Positions 12,831-25,572 of a stretch of 64,000 nucleotides of DNA are shown piece by piece. Source of the DNA: Triglochin maritima. Its lineage: Eukaryota; Streptophyta; Magnoliopsida; Alismatales; Juncaginaceae. Within the stretch, counting starts at the first letter, position 1; each line of letters starts with the position of its first letter. Below the pieces are notes generated by a model. The model saw only the letters and a program-made list of their open reading frames with translations. It ran no database searches and was not told where the DNA came from. A program made the position numbers and the translations under genes. The stretch spans positions 25,750,201-25,814,200 of the forward strand of contig OY821771.1 of the NCBI GenBank assembly GCA_963682175.1, read 5' to 3'.

Positions 12831-14078
12831 TTAATTAATTTTATTTTTTTCGTTTTTTTTTATTTTTTTTTTCAAAAATGGAAACAAACAATAGAATGGG
12901 GAAAGATGAGAAAGGAATCCTAATCTAGAGAATTGATTTGAGAAGAGAAAGAATACTCAGATGAGAAGGGAAACTTAACTCTAAAGATAGAAAAAAGGGT
13001 TGGTCAGAAGTTTCCTAAACAAGCACAGTTCAAACAATCCTAGACCTAGTGTCGCTTAAATCTAGACGACTCCTAACTGGTTGAGTTAAATTAATTCGCT
13101 TGATTCACCTCCCTCACTAATCAAACCAAATTGGCCAGGCAGTGTATAGCTAGTGGGGGCGCTTCCGACAGAGTCGGTGCCAATTAGACAACCACTTCGC
13201 TTGGAAGACTTACGTCAACACAAAAACACTTTCTAGACACCAAATTAAATTCGATCAGCTTCTAATATTGCAAGTCAAACCAATCTCCTCCTTAATTGAG
13301 TCGGAGTCCTTAGGGGACAATGTCTAATTGATTTTAATTTTAAAGCTTGGGTGACACTTTAGGATTGTGATTTGTGGGCCACGGAAGGGTGATGAAATCC
13401 CCACCGTATCTTTTCCTACGGAGTTGCCCTTAAGATAATTTAACTTAAATCTAGCAAAGATAGTCAAACAATGGTCTTTAGTGGGGGGCAATTGCAAGGT
13501 TGTATGCAACTAAATTATATACTTAAATGCAATCGATGAAACTCGTGCACGTACCTTGACTCCAGCACTCTTCAACAGAAATTAATTTGCAAGAATTTAG
13601 CAAGAATAATGCATACAAAACACTATATGATGCATGCACTAAGTCCTTCTAATTTTCCCAATTTTTAGGTCAGAGTTGAATTATTGCCAATTATGGAATT
13701 TTGCCCTAACACGTGCAGTTCTACGAAAGAGAACTTTTCGAAAATTAAGATTTTACGAGAAAGGCAAGAAAAGTTACCTACGCAGTGCTCAGACGGGTTC
13801 GTCGCCTGCTCTCGAAACTTCCCAGATGCTCTACGCGTCCACCGAGAGATGGAGACGACCCCAGAAAAAAATGAAGCCCAGATGCTTCAGATGTGCGGCG
13901 GATCCGCCGCAGCTTGTGCTTGATATGCGACGATTTCGCCGCCCTGCTTGCTCCGGCTGCGTTCAGATTTCACCGCGCACTTTGTTGTCTCCTGAAACAC
14001 AAATCGAAATACTTAGATCGCGCACAAGATAAACAGAATAGAATCAAGAACACAACAAAAAACAAAATCTGCGTCGCC
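12831..14078 (-). other. 5' leader of the inner Ty3 element
   Basis: Untranslated leader between the primer site (14079-14096) and gag. It is similar in layout to the leader at 15585-16607: both share a segment about AATCCCCCACC(T/G)TATC (near 13397 and 16017). It also contains a GTGCGGCGGATCCGCCGC palindrome at about 13893. Short open frames at 13676-14173 have no recognisable product. Confidence 0.55.
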
Positions 14079-14096
14079 TCCCCGGCAACGGTGCCA
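14079..14096 (-). other. Primer-binding site, tRNA-Asp type
   Basis: On the - strand the sequence next to the LTR reads TGGCACCGTTGCCGGGGA. It differs by one base from the site complementary to the 3' end of plant tRNA-Asp, which is used by Athila/Tat-clade Ty3 elements. It lies six bases from the LTR edge. Confidence 0.85.
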
Positions 14097-14102
14097 AAAA
14101 CT

Positions 14103-15301
14103 TGATGAGAATTAAATTTATACCGCAAGTGCACGGCCGCGATGAAGCGGTGGCAAGTACGGGTCGAACACAAGGAGGGAGAGATATTGTTATTTTTGTG
14201 GTTTTCGATTAAGGAGAGAAAGAGAGAACAATAATAAGGTTGGTTTGAGATTTTTGGTCTTTTTAATTATCTAAAGCAAGAACAACAAAACAAACTAAGA
14301 AGAAAACAACTATGAATGGGAGTCCAGCGGGTGGAGGTTTAGATGTCGGGTTTCGATTAGAGAATTCTGAAACTTATAATAAATCACATTAGTTATATAA
14401 AGCATTACATGATAAATGACTCAACATAAACTCAAGTAATCAAAATATACTAATACGAAATTAAAATAATAACTTGATTCTTCTTCTCATCACCCTAAAT
14501 CCGTCACCCCGACCCTTTGGAGAGAGTTAGAAACTCATGGATGGAGAGGAGGAGAAGGGGTCCTAGAGAAACTAAGAAAGAAAAGTAAAAAAAACACAAA
14601 ATAAACCAACAGAATTTTATTGCTAAATAATGGGTCAAAACAATAAGTCCTCACAACATCGTTCTCGGGGCTATTTATAGCTGATACAAGGGACCTAAGT
14701 ATAAAATTGGAACGTACACGCGTCACACCATGACTGGACAAAATTCGAAGGCGCGGATCGACAGGGGTGCGGCGGAATCGCCGCACAATACATGTAACTT
14801 GCAGCTAAATCGCCGCACAATATGCTCTGATTGGATCCGGATTTTTGTTGTGTGTTTATGGTATGATTTAATCCTCCTTTGCGCGTCTGGATGATTTCTT
14901 TCCTTTCTTTTGAGCTCCGAATTAATTCTTTGTATATTTGGAGATCCAAATTGATTTTTTTTAGAACTTCTCCAAAATAATATTTTGGTCCTTGCAGTCG
15001 GGTCCTCGGCTTTTTGCAGTTAAGTCCCGGGCTACTTTTGTGCTTAGGTCCTTGGTCTTTTTGTAATTAGGTCTTCGAATGCTTTTGTGCTTGGATGGAC
15101 TTCCATTTGAATCCCGATAATCTTGACTTGGTCTTTATGATAGAATTGAGTCTCTTGCACGCATTTATGCTCGGGATATGGGTAATTTGCATTCAGGTTC
15201 ATGTATTATGTAAATAAGACTAAACACATACCTTAGTAGCATTTATTGATATAAAATTAATCTAAATGAAAGACATATGATGCAATGTATGCAATGCATC
15301 A
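14103..15301 (-). repeat. 5' LTR of the inner Ty3 element
   Basis: The LTR is 1199 bp, read on + as TGATGAGAATT...GCAATGCATCA, with inverted TGATG/CATCA ends. It contains the ACCGCAAGTGCACGGCCGCG block near 14122 and a perfect dyad GTGCGGCG..CGCCGCAC-like hairpin at 14767-14786. It is closely related to the LTR at 60051-61227. At 15302 it abuts the gag start of the outer Ty3 element, so this element was inserted into that gag gene. Confidence 0.85.
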
Positions 15302-15584
15302 TTGCCCGAGGCAATGCGATGCAGGACGGAAGAGCAGTCCGTGCCGGAAAGCATCGGTCATGCAGGGAAACAGGAATAGGTGGTGGAACAGGTGGTTCCA
15401 GCAATGACTCCTCCTCGCGGTGTAGATCAGCCATGGAATCCAGACTGTGTGGGACACGAGAAGGGGAAGGTGTCGAGAAATCGACTGCCAAGGCAGGATT
15501 GATGACGCATCTCGTCAAATGGCCACTCTCGTCTCGTGCCCACACAAGCATGCACAAAGGTGCACACACACATGCACCAAACAT
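15302..15584 (-). pseudogene. N-terminal gag fragment of the outer Ty3 element
   Basis: The - strand frame reads SMADLHREEESLLEPPVPPP, then IPVSLHDRCFPARTALPSC and ends IALPRA at the boundary with the inner element. It parallels the gag start at 12432-12800 (PPIPLRDRCYPAMAAQPSC). Only this N-terminal stub of the outer element's gag remains; the middle has been lost between the inner element and the protease relic at 10497. Confidence 0.7.
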
Positions 15585-16607
15585 AAAACTTTTTCTTTTT
15601 TTCTAAACTAACAAAAACTGAGAAGGGTGCGTAGATGAGAAGACCGTAGGAAGTAGAGGAGAGGGGAGAAGTCATTAAGCTAAGGGGTATGGGTGAGGGT
15701 AGAAGACAAGCAATCAAACACGGGTCAAACAACTTATGACAATAGGTCCTTAGGCTAGACGACGCTTAACTTCGAGATCACTAGTCTCGACACGCTTCAC
15801 CTCCCTACAACGAAGACCACAATACCCACCAAGTGATACTGGATCCATAGATCTAGTACCTCCTACTATCGACAAGGCAAGTGACACCAATCAGGTCATG
15901 ACAGTCTCAACTGGATCACTCTCCTAGTAAGTCTGAAATCCTTATGGGTCAATGTCTACTTGCTTTTAGAATTAAGGCTTTAGAGATGGTTTTTGGGGCT
16001 AAGGAAGGGGTGAAGAAATCCCCCACCTTATCTTTGTAGACTATAGGTGGTGACCCTTCATTTGATTTGATTCTTAAGCTAGCAAACAACTCACCAAACA
16101 AACTCTCACATCACTCTTGTTTCAATGCAAACCTTACTAACTAATGAATGTACTAATGAGTGAATGAGTGTTAAGGAATGTGTACCTCTCTCAAGCAATC
16201 AATGACAAGAAATAAAAACTAAGAGAAGACAAATAACATGCTCAAGTCATCACTAGATGATGCATCACCTAAACATAGCAAATGCCTAATCTTTTGCATT
16301 GGGTTTTAGTGTCTAAGTTGATTAAATGTGATTTTTGGGTTAAAAGGTAAACTGGGAGTGGTGAAAAACTAAAACAAATCAAGAAAAATGCTCCTAGACA
16401 CCAAACATGAAGTGTGAGCTACAGGAGAAACTACGGGACTAGTAGAGATTACCAGACTTCTGACTAGCGGTCTATTTAGCTCCAAAAACGTCTCCCAAGC
16501 TCCCACCGAAATCTGGAGCTCACTTGATCACCTGTAAAACACGATAACTAAAATAAAAAAAATAAAAAACTACTTGACTCACCCAACCAAAGGTTGGGAC
16601 AAGGCGC
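15585..16607 (-). other. 5' leader of the outer Ty3 element
   Basis: Non-coding leader between gag and the primer site. Its outer part (about 16340-16607) is repeated, with substitutions, at about 4885-5079 on the far side of the 3' LTR. No gene is seen. Confidence 0.6.
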
Positions 16608-16625
16608 TCCCTGGCAACGACGCCA
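16608..16625 (-). other. Primer-binding site, tRNA-Asp type
   Basis: The - strand reads TGGCGTCGTTGCCAGGGA, two changes from the tRNA-Asp complement. It sits next to the LTR edge at 16632 and fixes the 5' LTR and the - strand orientation of the outer Ty3 element. Confidence 0.85.
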
Positions 16626-16631
16626 AAAACT

Positions 16632-18249
16632 TGTTAAACGTTTTACTAAATAACCGCAAGTGCACAGTCATCGGTGAAGACGGGGCAAGTACGGGTCGAT
16701 CCGCAGGGAACATTGCCACCCTTCGAGTGAGCAAAATCATGTGGGAAATAACAATGGAAGAAGAGATTATTATGCTACTATTAAAAGACGATTATGCTAC
16801 GAACGCAAAACAAACTAGAACGATGCAAATGATAACTAGAAAAATTCAGCAAACTATGTGGAACGAAATATGGATGAATCCCCTGAGGGGTGGAGTGTGT
16901 GTACATATGAATTGATAGAAATGGTAAATGACACATGAAAACATGTGTGTGTGTCATGTGTGTGTCTTCATGCATCGGAAGTGTCTAAAGATTTGGCAAG
17001 ACCTATCAATCCATTCACACAACATATTAGCAATTACTACTTTATCACAAAATGAGGCTCAACATGAGAAGTGTATAAAATTATGACAAGACTCATCAAA
17101 AACTAGGAACTGATGTGAAAACAAAGCTAAGCATGGAAGGTGTCTGAATTTCATTGCAAAACTCATCAAAACAAAGTTTCTTCAATCAATCAAGCGAGTA
17201 AACACCAATACAAACACATGACTAATATGTAGCATATCCAACAGGAAATTTCAGCCAATAAACATAAGGAAACCAAGCACGGGAAGTGTCTAAATCTTAT
17301 GGCAAAACCCATCACAAATCCCCCAACATGTAGATGATTAAAACTAACCCGATGAACATACAAACATTCAAGTTTATACAATCAAAATTCGTCAAACATC
17401 AAAACTACAAAACATAAATCTACATCATCTCTAACCCCAAAAAGGGGTGGAACTACTCACTAATCATTAGGCTAACATTTATATTAAGAAGAGAAAACAT
17501 TCTAACTAAAACAAAATTAAGGTAAACATGTAAGAATTAAAAGAGAACATGAAACCAACAAAGATTTATTTTATTCATGACTCACATGACAAGTAGCATC
17601 TCTCCACTTCAGTTTTTCTCCAAGTCTTTACTCTAAGTAGAGGGAATGACCACCAAGCAAGGAGGTTATTACAAAGGAGGAAGAAGAGTTCTATTTATAG
17701 ACATGAAAAATGCAACCGTGGACAATCCCCCGGTGTGGGACTAATAAAACTTCTACAAATGGATACAAACAACATAATACACACTCACGAGAAGCCAGGT
17801 TGGATCCTGAGCATATTGGACAACCATTTGGCTCTCTAGGGCTGCCAATTGGCGGTCATGTTTGGTCGTATTTGACCCGATTTCGGTTGGCTTCTTCGTT
17901 GCTTCAATTTTCCACGTAGGGTGCATATTAATTGGATGTTTGAGTCTGTGCCCGAATCTAATTGCCAAAATACTCCTCATGATGGTGTGGAGTTTCTCGG
18001 TTTGCTATTTGGTCTCTCCAGGCTTATGTCCAGGTCCTTCCCTCTTGCAGATGGGTCCTTATGCATGGCAGAGAGGTCAATTTTGCTTCATTTAAGTCCT
18101 TTCTTCTTACGTTTCAGTCTTTTTTATCTTCCCTTCTCTTCTTTATTACCTAATACCTAAAATATAACAACAAACACTTGAGTAGCACAATATTGGGGTA
18201 AAATTAAGGATACATAGCATGAATATGATGCATGATATGCTACTAATCA
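16632..18249 (-). repeat. 5' LTR of the outer Ty3 element
   Basis: The LTR is 1618 bp with TGTTAAAC...CTAATCA ends on the + strand. It matches 5104-6679 along its length with many substitutions. The ACCGCAAGTGCACAG block is at about 16659 and a dyad around CCAATTGGCGG at 17841-17860. The outer edge abuts the target duplication TGGTT and the resumed copia RT frame. Confidence 0.85.
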
Positions 18250-18880
18250 TGGTTCAATCTGAAGGTTTTGAAGTCAAAGGATAAGAGAACAAAGTGTGTA
18301 AGCTCAAAAAGTCCATATAAGGCTTAAAATAAGTGTCTACGAGGTGGAACATTCGTTTTGATCAAGCTATAACTGAGAGTGAGTTCTCTATGCTTGACAA
18401 AGATCATTGTGTGTATGTCAAAAGATTCAATGGTAAATTTTTCATTCTGACTTTCTGTGTTGATGACATACTTATAACTGGCAATGACAAAGAGATGTTG
18501 TAATCCACCAAGGGGTGGTTGTCCGCTACATTGGATATAAGGAACATGGTGAAGCAATCTACGTCCTTGGATTGTCTCAAGAAGACTATATCAATAACAT
18601 CTTGAAACAATACCATATGAAAAATAGCAAACCAATCGACACTCCAGTTGAGAAGGGTTTTTATATGAGCCTTGATATGGATCTTAAGACTCCAGAAGAG
18701 AATGACAAAAATGGATAGGATCTCATACTTTAGTGTTGTGGGAAGCTTTATGTACACTTGTGTACTAGGCCAGATATTTGTTATGCAGTGGGCATGGTGA
18801 GTCAGTACCAATCCAACGCAATCATGGAGCATTGGAAAGAAGTCAAGAGGATCATGAGGTATCTTAGAGGCACGAGTAAC
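18250..18880 (+). pseudogene. Ty1/copia reverse transcriptase, central and C-terminal part
   Basis: The + strand reads VQSEGFEVKG, KVCKLKKSI, DKDHCVYVKRFNGKFFILTF and VDDILITGNDKEM. VDDIL is the copia form of the RT catalytic YVDD motif, here preceded by FC rather than LY. It continues YVLGLSQEDYINNILKQYH, PIDTPVEKGF, LCTRPDICYAVGMVSQY and EHWKEVKRIMRYLRGTSN. Stops occur at several positions. It follows on from the 4795 fragment and is cut at GTSN by the solo LTR at 18881. Confidence 0.85.
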
Positions 18881-21047
18881 TGAAAGGAATGTGTTCTAAA
18901 AGTTTTACTTTTAGATGTCAAATATTATGAATTGAATGTACAAACATTTTGTTCCTTGATTATAGTATTCGTCGTTTGGAAGTGTTAAGGAAGAGGCGCT
19001 TGGTCCTTAACCGTAGAGCTCTAAAAGATAATGATTTACATAAATCAAAAGTTATTCACAATCATGGTAGTTAACATGGAACATTAATTACCGAGATAAG
19101 ATTGTCGTGTTGGTCATCGATTGTTGTAGCTCTACAAATAATTGACGACACGAGTATAGAAAAGAGGAAAAGATTACTTTTATATATTGAATAGACCTAA
19201 CAAGTAAAACATTATGGAATTGTGTTTCGTGTCATTAATGTTTTACTGTGTCTTGGATCCTAAGATATGAGACTTATATATTTTCACTCAAGAAGTGTTT
19301 AATTTGATTATTGTCAAAAGCTACCAATGAGTGTAGTGATAACGGCAATAGTTGGTTGAACATGACTTGTGCTGGAAAAGATAGCTACTCAAACGATTAT
19401 CATTGCCCCTCTTAATTGAGTGATGATATTAGTAGGCCTCTTGATAAAGCAAAATTATAATGTGCACAATGTAACTTGAGTTAAGTCACATAATTATAAT
19501 TAGCTTAGAGAGATCAAGAAATGAATATAATACAAAGGTGACACATTTCTACTTTGTATATATTATTAATATCATGAGGCAAGGGATGGACACAAGTGGT
19601 GTACTTACATCACTAAATGGATCGTGTTTTGGTTCTGGTGGAACAAAGACATCTATGCTAATTGGGTAACTATAATGTGTAGCTAGATACCGCTTATAGT
19701 TTGAGATATTAAGTATTTAATATCACTGCCAATTTGGCTTAGATCCTCATATAGGTCACACCACAAAACTGGGAAACAAGAGGTTGATTTTAAGTTCATA
19801 TGATGTGTCGGGTTCCATGTGAAAATAGGACACATGTGGTGAATTGATTAAAATCAATGTCATGAGAATTGACATAATTAGAATCATAATAAATTCATAT
19901 GAGGTATATATTATGGGGTGTAACAATTTAATATTACATATGATGATATATATAGGATGTGAATTGCTAAAAACCCCAAAAGATCAAATTTTATTGGAAA
20001 TAAAGCCAAAATTTGACAAAGGTAAAATCGGGGTCAAACTCGGTGAACCGTTCATGGTTCGGTCAACCGGGGTATCTTCGGATCGGTTAACCGAATAAGG
20101 AACGGGTAAGCGCAATTGGTTGACTGAAATTATATGGAGTGCCTGGACAATCGGGTTCGGTTAACCGAGTGTGCACGGTCAACCGAGAATTAGTATTTTC
20201 GCTAGACCGAAGGTGACCCGGTCATACGATGACTATGTCCCAGGAGCGATTTTGGTGGGTCAACGGTAGACCGATTAAAAGACGTGGTTCTTCCTAATTC
20301 TTCCAGAGAATTTTTCTCATACGGATTCGGTCGACCGTCTAGCTCACGGTGCACCGAACACGTGTTATAACCGAATGGTTTGGTTGACCGAATAATTCTC
20401 GGTCTACAAAACAAGAACGATTCTGCCTGAATTATTAAAAGGTTAATTAAATCATGGGTGGAATAATTCCAGATTTAATTAAAACTTTTTTTGTGGGTGA
20501 TTATGTGGAATTTAGAGATTAATTTTAGGAGAGAAAAATAAGGGATCATGGCTAAATAATAGCTCTTGATAAGGATGTTTTGGGATTCTATAAAAGGGCA
20601 CATATTCCTACTTGTTTTAATACTAATGCAAAATTCTTTCTCTCATTAATCTCTCCCTAATCACCACGAAAATCTCTTAGTAAATTTAAGTTTTGGAGAT
20701 AAGATTATCAGGAGCGTAAAGAGGGGTAATTAGATTGATTCTAAACCTTGTTAGAGATTGATTGGCTAGCTCCTTTCTATCTAACTGTATTTAGAGTTTG
20801 GTGAACACTCGGAGGCAATTCCGTGGACGATTCAGCGGGCAACGCGACTCCGGATGATCAAAAATGTTTTAGAGAACCTTTAGGTATGATTCTATCTTTG
20901 TGGATTATTTTAATAAATGTAGGTTGCATGTTATTAGAATAAAACACAAATAGATGTACATAAAATTGCTGAAAATATGAAAATCGATCTTGTATGTTAT
21001 ATTAAAATTTTAAAATATATACATACATAGGGACACGAAATCCTACA
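18881..21047 (+). mobile_element. Solo LTR, family C (copy 1)
   Basis: The LTR is 2167 bp, starting TGAAAGGAATGTG and ending AAATCCTACA. The target duplication is GTAAC (18876-18880) against TTAAC (21048-21052), one change. Removing it joins GTSN to YMCYQAS of the copia polyprotein. It shares its sequence with the solo LTR at 21791-25572. It contains a TATA-like box (TATAAAAGGG near 20590) and a cluster of GGTCGACC and GGTTAACC motifs at 20036-20410. Confidence 0.85.
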
Positions 21048-21640
21048 TTAACTACATGTGTTACCAAGCTTCGTATCTTCGCTTAGTCGGCTATAATGAT
21101 GTTGATTGGGCTGGAAATATAAATGATTGGAATTCGACCTCTGACTATGCTTTCTTGCTTGCCGATGGAGCCATATCTTGTGTAGCAAGAAGTAAACTTG
21201 TATTTTCACGCTCGGCCATGCAAGCGGGCTTCGCTACGATGTAATAGACTATTTGGTTGATGTAGCAAGAAGTAAACTTGTGGCACGCTTCGCTACGATG
21301 TAATAGACTATTTGGTTGAAGGCGTTCATACAACACACTAGGTTGGTATAGACTTTTGTTGAGCTATTTATTTTCTATTGTGGTAGCATGGCTGCACTAT
21401 GTTATGTTAAAGACTCCAAGTATCATAGAAATTCCAAACACATACAAGTTAGATACCTTTTTGTTAGAGATATTTTAGCAGGAAGAGAAGTTTCGTCGAA
21501 ACATGTGCCTACAGGTCGAATGGTAGTTGACCCACATACTAAGGCAATAACTAATGATTCATTTGTATGTCATGTGAAGTCCTTAGGCTTACGCAGACTC
21601 TTATGTATTCACATGTTTGACATTTTATATATGGCTTAAC
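21048..21640 (+). pseudogene. Ty1/copia RNase H and C-terminal part
   Basis: The frame at 21056-21240 reads LRLVGYNDVDWAGNINDWNS, then FLLADGAISCVARSK, the copia RNase H region (normally DxDWAG..D.RKSTSGY). After a disturbed, locally duplicated stretch (near 21200-21320, where AGCAAGAAGTAAACTTGT occurs twice) it resumes at 21388 with KDSKYHRNSKHIQVRYLFVR, then SSKHVPTGRMVVDPHTKAI. It is broken by stops and by this duplication. Confidence 0.8.
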
Positions 21641-21790
21641 TTTTTATTTCGACTAGTTGTCGTGTACTTTATGGTTGTTTCTTATTATAGCATAAAACAT
21701 GATATGTCAATACGTGAAAGAGTGACTCACTCGCACGAGCATTCACCTCTACGCTTCGGTGGCAAGAAGAGATGAAGCAAATTATGAATG

Positions 21791-24700
21791 TGAAGGGAAT
21801 GTGTTCTAAAAGCTTACTTTTATATGTCAATTATTATGAATTGAATGTGCAGATTTTGTTCCTTGATTAATGTATTCGTCTTTCAGAAGTGTTAAGGAAG
21901 AGACTCTTGGTCCTTAACTGTAGAGCTCTAAAAGATAATAGTTTACATAAATCAAAAGTAATTACAGTCATGGTAATTGACATGGAACATTAATTACCGA
22001 GATAAGATTGTCGTGTTGGTTAAAGAGTAATGTAGCTCTACAAATATTTAACGACACGAGTATATAAAAGAGGAAAATTATTACTTTTATATATTGAATA
22101 GACCTAACAAGTGAAATGATTGATCGTTTTATATTTAACCGCAAGTGCACGGCCGCGTTGAAGCGGTGGCAAATACGGGTCGTCCACTGGGAGGTGTGTC
22201 GACGATTGGTTTGTTCGAAGGCGAGAGGTAAAGAAAAGGAAGAAATGTTGGTTTGATTACACTACACTACACTAAGGTGCAAATGGAAATGGAAGAAAAG
22301 CAATAAAACTAAGCCCCATAGGGGGTAGAGAAATAATGTGAATATGAAGATGTGTGTGTGTTCAATTAAGCTCCTCACAACATGTAGTGCATGAAATCAT
22401 AAAACTACATCCAACTTTGCCTCCACATGAATTAAGATAAGACTACATCATTAAAACATACAAGACAATAATTGGAATGAAGCTAAATGAACTCAAGTAT
22501 AAAGACTAGACCCGACTATGCCTCCACATGAATTAAGATAAGAGTACATCATTAAAACATACAAGACATCAGCTAAGGTAAAGGCAACAAGAGCACATAC
22601 ACTACAAATTGTGTTTCCAATATTAACTTCATCCATATCCTAACCTTATCATTCCCCATAAAATAGGTCCACTAATCAAAGCATAAGCTAAGCTTCATTC
22701 AAGAGCATTAGCATAACAAAGATAAGAGTGAAAACCCATTAGATGGTTATGGAAATCATATAAAGCTCAAGGGATAAAGATAACACACACTTAATACACT
22801 ACATGATTATATCACATATTTCTCCACCCCCCAAATGGGGATGAAACTACTCACTACTCATTACACTAACTATATTAACAAAAGAAAGCATAATACTGAA
22901 ATGAAAGTTAACTAAGAAGACAAGAAGTATTAAAGAAACATAAAAGGAAAGAAAAGACTAAACAAACATGCACAAATTAAAAGACAAGATTAAAACAAAC
23001 TAGAAGAATTATTTTATTAACAAATGACTCACATTGAAGGTGGCATTCTTCTCCACCTTGAGTTTTTGCTTCAAGGATCACTCCTTAGTAGAGAGAATGT
23101 CACCAAGCAATGGGTAATTACAATGGAAGGTGAAGAGTTCTATTTATAAGCATGGAAAACCCTAATCGGGGACAATCCCCCGATGTGGGTCTAAACCAAT
23201 ACCAAAAATAGCCTAAACGAACATTAATACAAGTCCAGGAGAAATTTGGGCGGATCCTGAGTAATATGGACCGCCAATTCGCGGTCCAAGACCGCCAATT
23301 CGCGGTCCAAAAACTTCGGATCGCGTTGGAATTTGTTGTGGGCTTTTCTTTCTGGTATTGTTGGTCTTTGATGCGGTTACTTGACTTGTTGGAGCTCCGA
23401 CCCGAATGGAATTGGTAAAATACTCCCCATGATGGTGTGGAGTATTCTGTTTTGCTATTAGGTCCTTCTGTCTTACATTCAGGTCCTTCTCCCTTGCATC
23501 TTAGTCCCCAGATCTCACAATTCAGTCCTTTTTCCCAGCTTTTGGGTCATTTTATGCTTCATCTCTTCAAACCTATTTATTCCTGAAAACTAAACATAAA
23601 ACTCGTAACATAGCATTGTTTAGGTGAAAGATAATGGATATAAGATACAAATATAAACATGAAATGATGTCAATCATGAAACATTATGGAATTGTGTTAT
23701 GTGTCATTAATGTTTTATTGTGTCTTGAATCCTATGATATGCGACTTATGTATTTCACATGAGAAATGTTTAATTTGATTATTGTCAAAAACTATCAATG
23801 AGCATGATGATAAAGACAATAGTTGGTTGAGCACGACTTGTGCTGAAAAAAATAGTTTGTCAAAAGATTATCATGAGTATTGATATTAGTGGGTCCCTCT
23901 TTACTTGAGTAATGATATTAGTGGGTCCCTTGATAAAGAAAATTATAATGTGCACAATGTAACTTCTGTTAAGTTACATATTTATAATGATCTTAAGAAA
24001 TCAAGAAATGAATATATAATACAAAGGTGACACATTTCTACTTTGTATAATATTCTTAATATCATGAGTCAAGGGATAGACACAAGTGATGTTCATACAT
24101 CACTAAATGGATCATGTTTAGTTCGAGTGAACAATACATCTTTGCTAATTGGGCAACTATAATGTGTAGCTAGATATCACTTATAATTTATGATATTAAG
24201 TGTTTAATACCACTGCCAATATAGCTAAGATTCTCCTATAGGTCACATCACAAAACTGGAAAACAAAAAATTTGATTTTATGTTCATATGATGTATCGAG
24301 TTTCATGTGAAATAGTATACATGTGCTGAATCGCTAAAATCAATATGTTGTGAAAACAACATAGTTAGGATCATAAATGAATTCATATGAGATGTGTGTA
24401 TTATGGGGTGTAATGTTTTGACATTACATATGATAATATGTTACATGATATAAGAATTTGCTAAAAAACCCAAAGATCGAATTTTGTTTGATATAATCCA
24501 AAATATGATAAAGGAAAAAATCGGACAAAAAAGTCGAACGTTTTTTGAGAGCGGTCGACCGGAAATTCACAGTAGTTGTTGCGTATGTGAACAGTCGACC
24601 GGAAGGACACATGGGTCGACCGCAAAATTCCAAGAACTATTTTTTGGATTGATCGGTCGACCGGTAGAAGTCGTGATTCAACCGAAAACTTCCAGGAGCT

Positions 24701-25572
24701 TCCGTAAATTCTTCTTGGTAGTAATCGGTAGACCGACTTGTAGCTTAGTCCGACCAAAAACTTCCAATAGTCGTTTCTCATGTTGAATCGGTCGACCGTT
24801 TATATGTTTTGTTCGACCGAAAAATCACCGTAGCTTTGGTAGCGTGTGGTGGGTCGACCTTCGGGTTTCATGGTCCAACCGAAACTGCAATTAACTGCCA
24901 ATCATTCGACCGGTAGGCAAGTTTTGGTCGACCGGTGAGCACGATTTTGCTAGAATTATTAAAAGACTATTGTTGATCATGGGTTGTATTTATTCCAATT
25001 ATGGTCAAACATTTTTAATGATGATTATGTGTCAATTTGTGATTGGTTTAAGAGAGAGAAAAGCAAGAGATCATGGATTAGTGGATAACCCATGATGTGG
25101 GTGTTGGGAGAGCCTATAAATAGGTTTCATCTCCCTACTTGTTTAATTGAATGCAAAAATTCACTCTTCCTAACCACTGCATTAATCCATCCGAAAATTC
25201 TCTTAATTATTCAAGTTTTTGGAGATTAAATTCTCAGGAGCTTTAGATGGATTATTAGCTAGATTCTAACCTTGATTTAGAGATTGATTGGCTAACTCCT
25301 TTCTCTTTAATCTTGTTTAGAGTTTGGTGAACACTTGGAAGCGAATCAACGAGCGATTCGACGAGCAACACAACTTTGGATCTTCATAAATGTTTTAGAG
25401 AACCTTTAAGTATGATCTTTTTCTATTTATTTTAATATATATGTAAATTACTATGTATTAAAATAGTATATTGAATAATGTACATAAAATTATCGAAAAT
25501 ATGATAATTGATCCTGCATGCATGTATAAAATTTGAAAAATATATACATATATAGGAGCACAAAATCCTACA
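21791..25572 (+). mobile_element. Solo LTR, family C (copy 2), split by another solo LTR
   Basis: The ends are TGAAGGGAATGTG and AAATCCTACA, with perfect target duplications GAATG (21786-21790 and 25573-25577). Net length is about 2.2 kb once the nested Ty3 LTR (22117-23676) is removed. The arms match 18881-21047. A GGTCGACC cluster lies at 24550-24950 and a TATA-like box near 25114 (TATAAATAGG). It is inserted in the 3' region of the copia element. Confidence 0.9.
22117..23676 (-). mobile_element. Solo Ty3 LTR nested in a family C LTR
   Basis: The LTR is 1560 bp with perfect inverted ends TGATTGA/TCAATCA and perfect target duplications TGAAA (22112-22116 and 23677-23681). It contains the AACCGCAAGTGCACGGCCGCG block near 22137 and two adjacent dyads of the form GACCGCCAATTCGCGGTCC at 23268-23287 and 23290-23308. 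It is related to 8313-9687. It is the youngest clear layer in this nest by position. Confidence 0.9.

Larger units (their letters stand above)
4796..18249 (-). mobile_element. Nested Ty3-type LTR retrotransposon complex (13.5 kb)
   Basis: The element reads on the - strand and is flanked by perfect 5-bp target duplications TGGTT (4791-4795, 18250-18254). Its 5' LTR is 16632-18249, the primer site 16608-16625, the gag start 15302-15584, the protease relic 9693-10497, the 3' UTR 6680-8050 and the 3' LTR 5104-6679. Beyond the 3' LTR lies an extra leader plus LTR stub (4796-5103). Later insertions inside it are a solo LTR (8313-9687), an LTR fragment of another family (10498-11683) and a second Ty3 element (about 12180-15301). 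No reverse transcriptase or integrase is seen. It interrupts the copia RT gene. Confidence 0.85.

Noticed and set aside
18404..18832. 142-residue open frame on the - strand
   Set aside because: It is a shadow of the copia RT coding strand, which shows VDDIL and other motifs on +.
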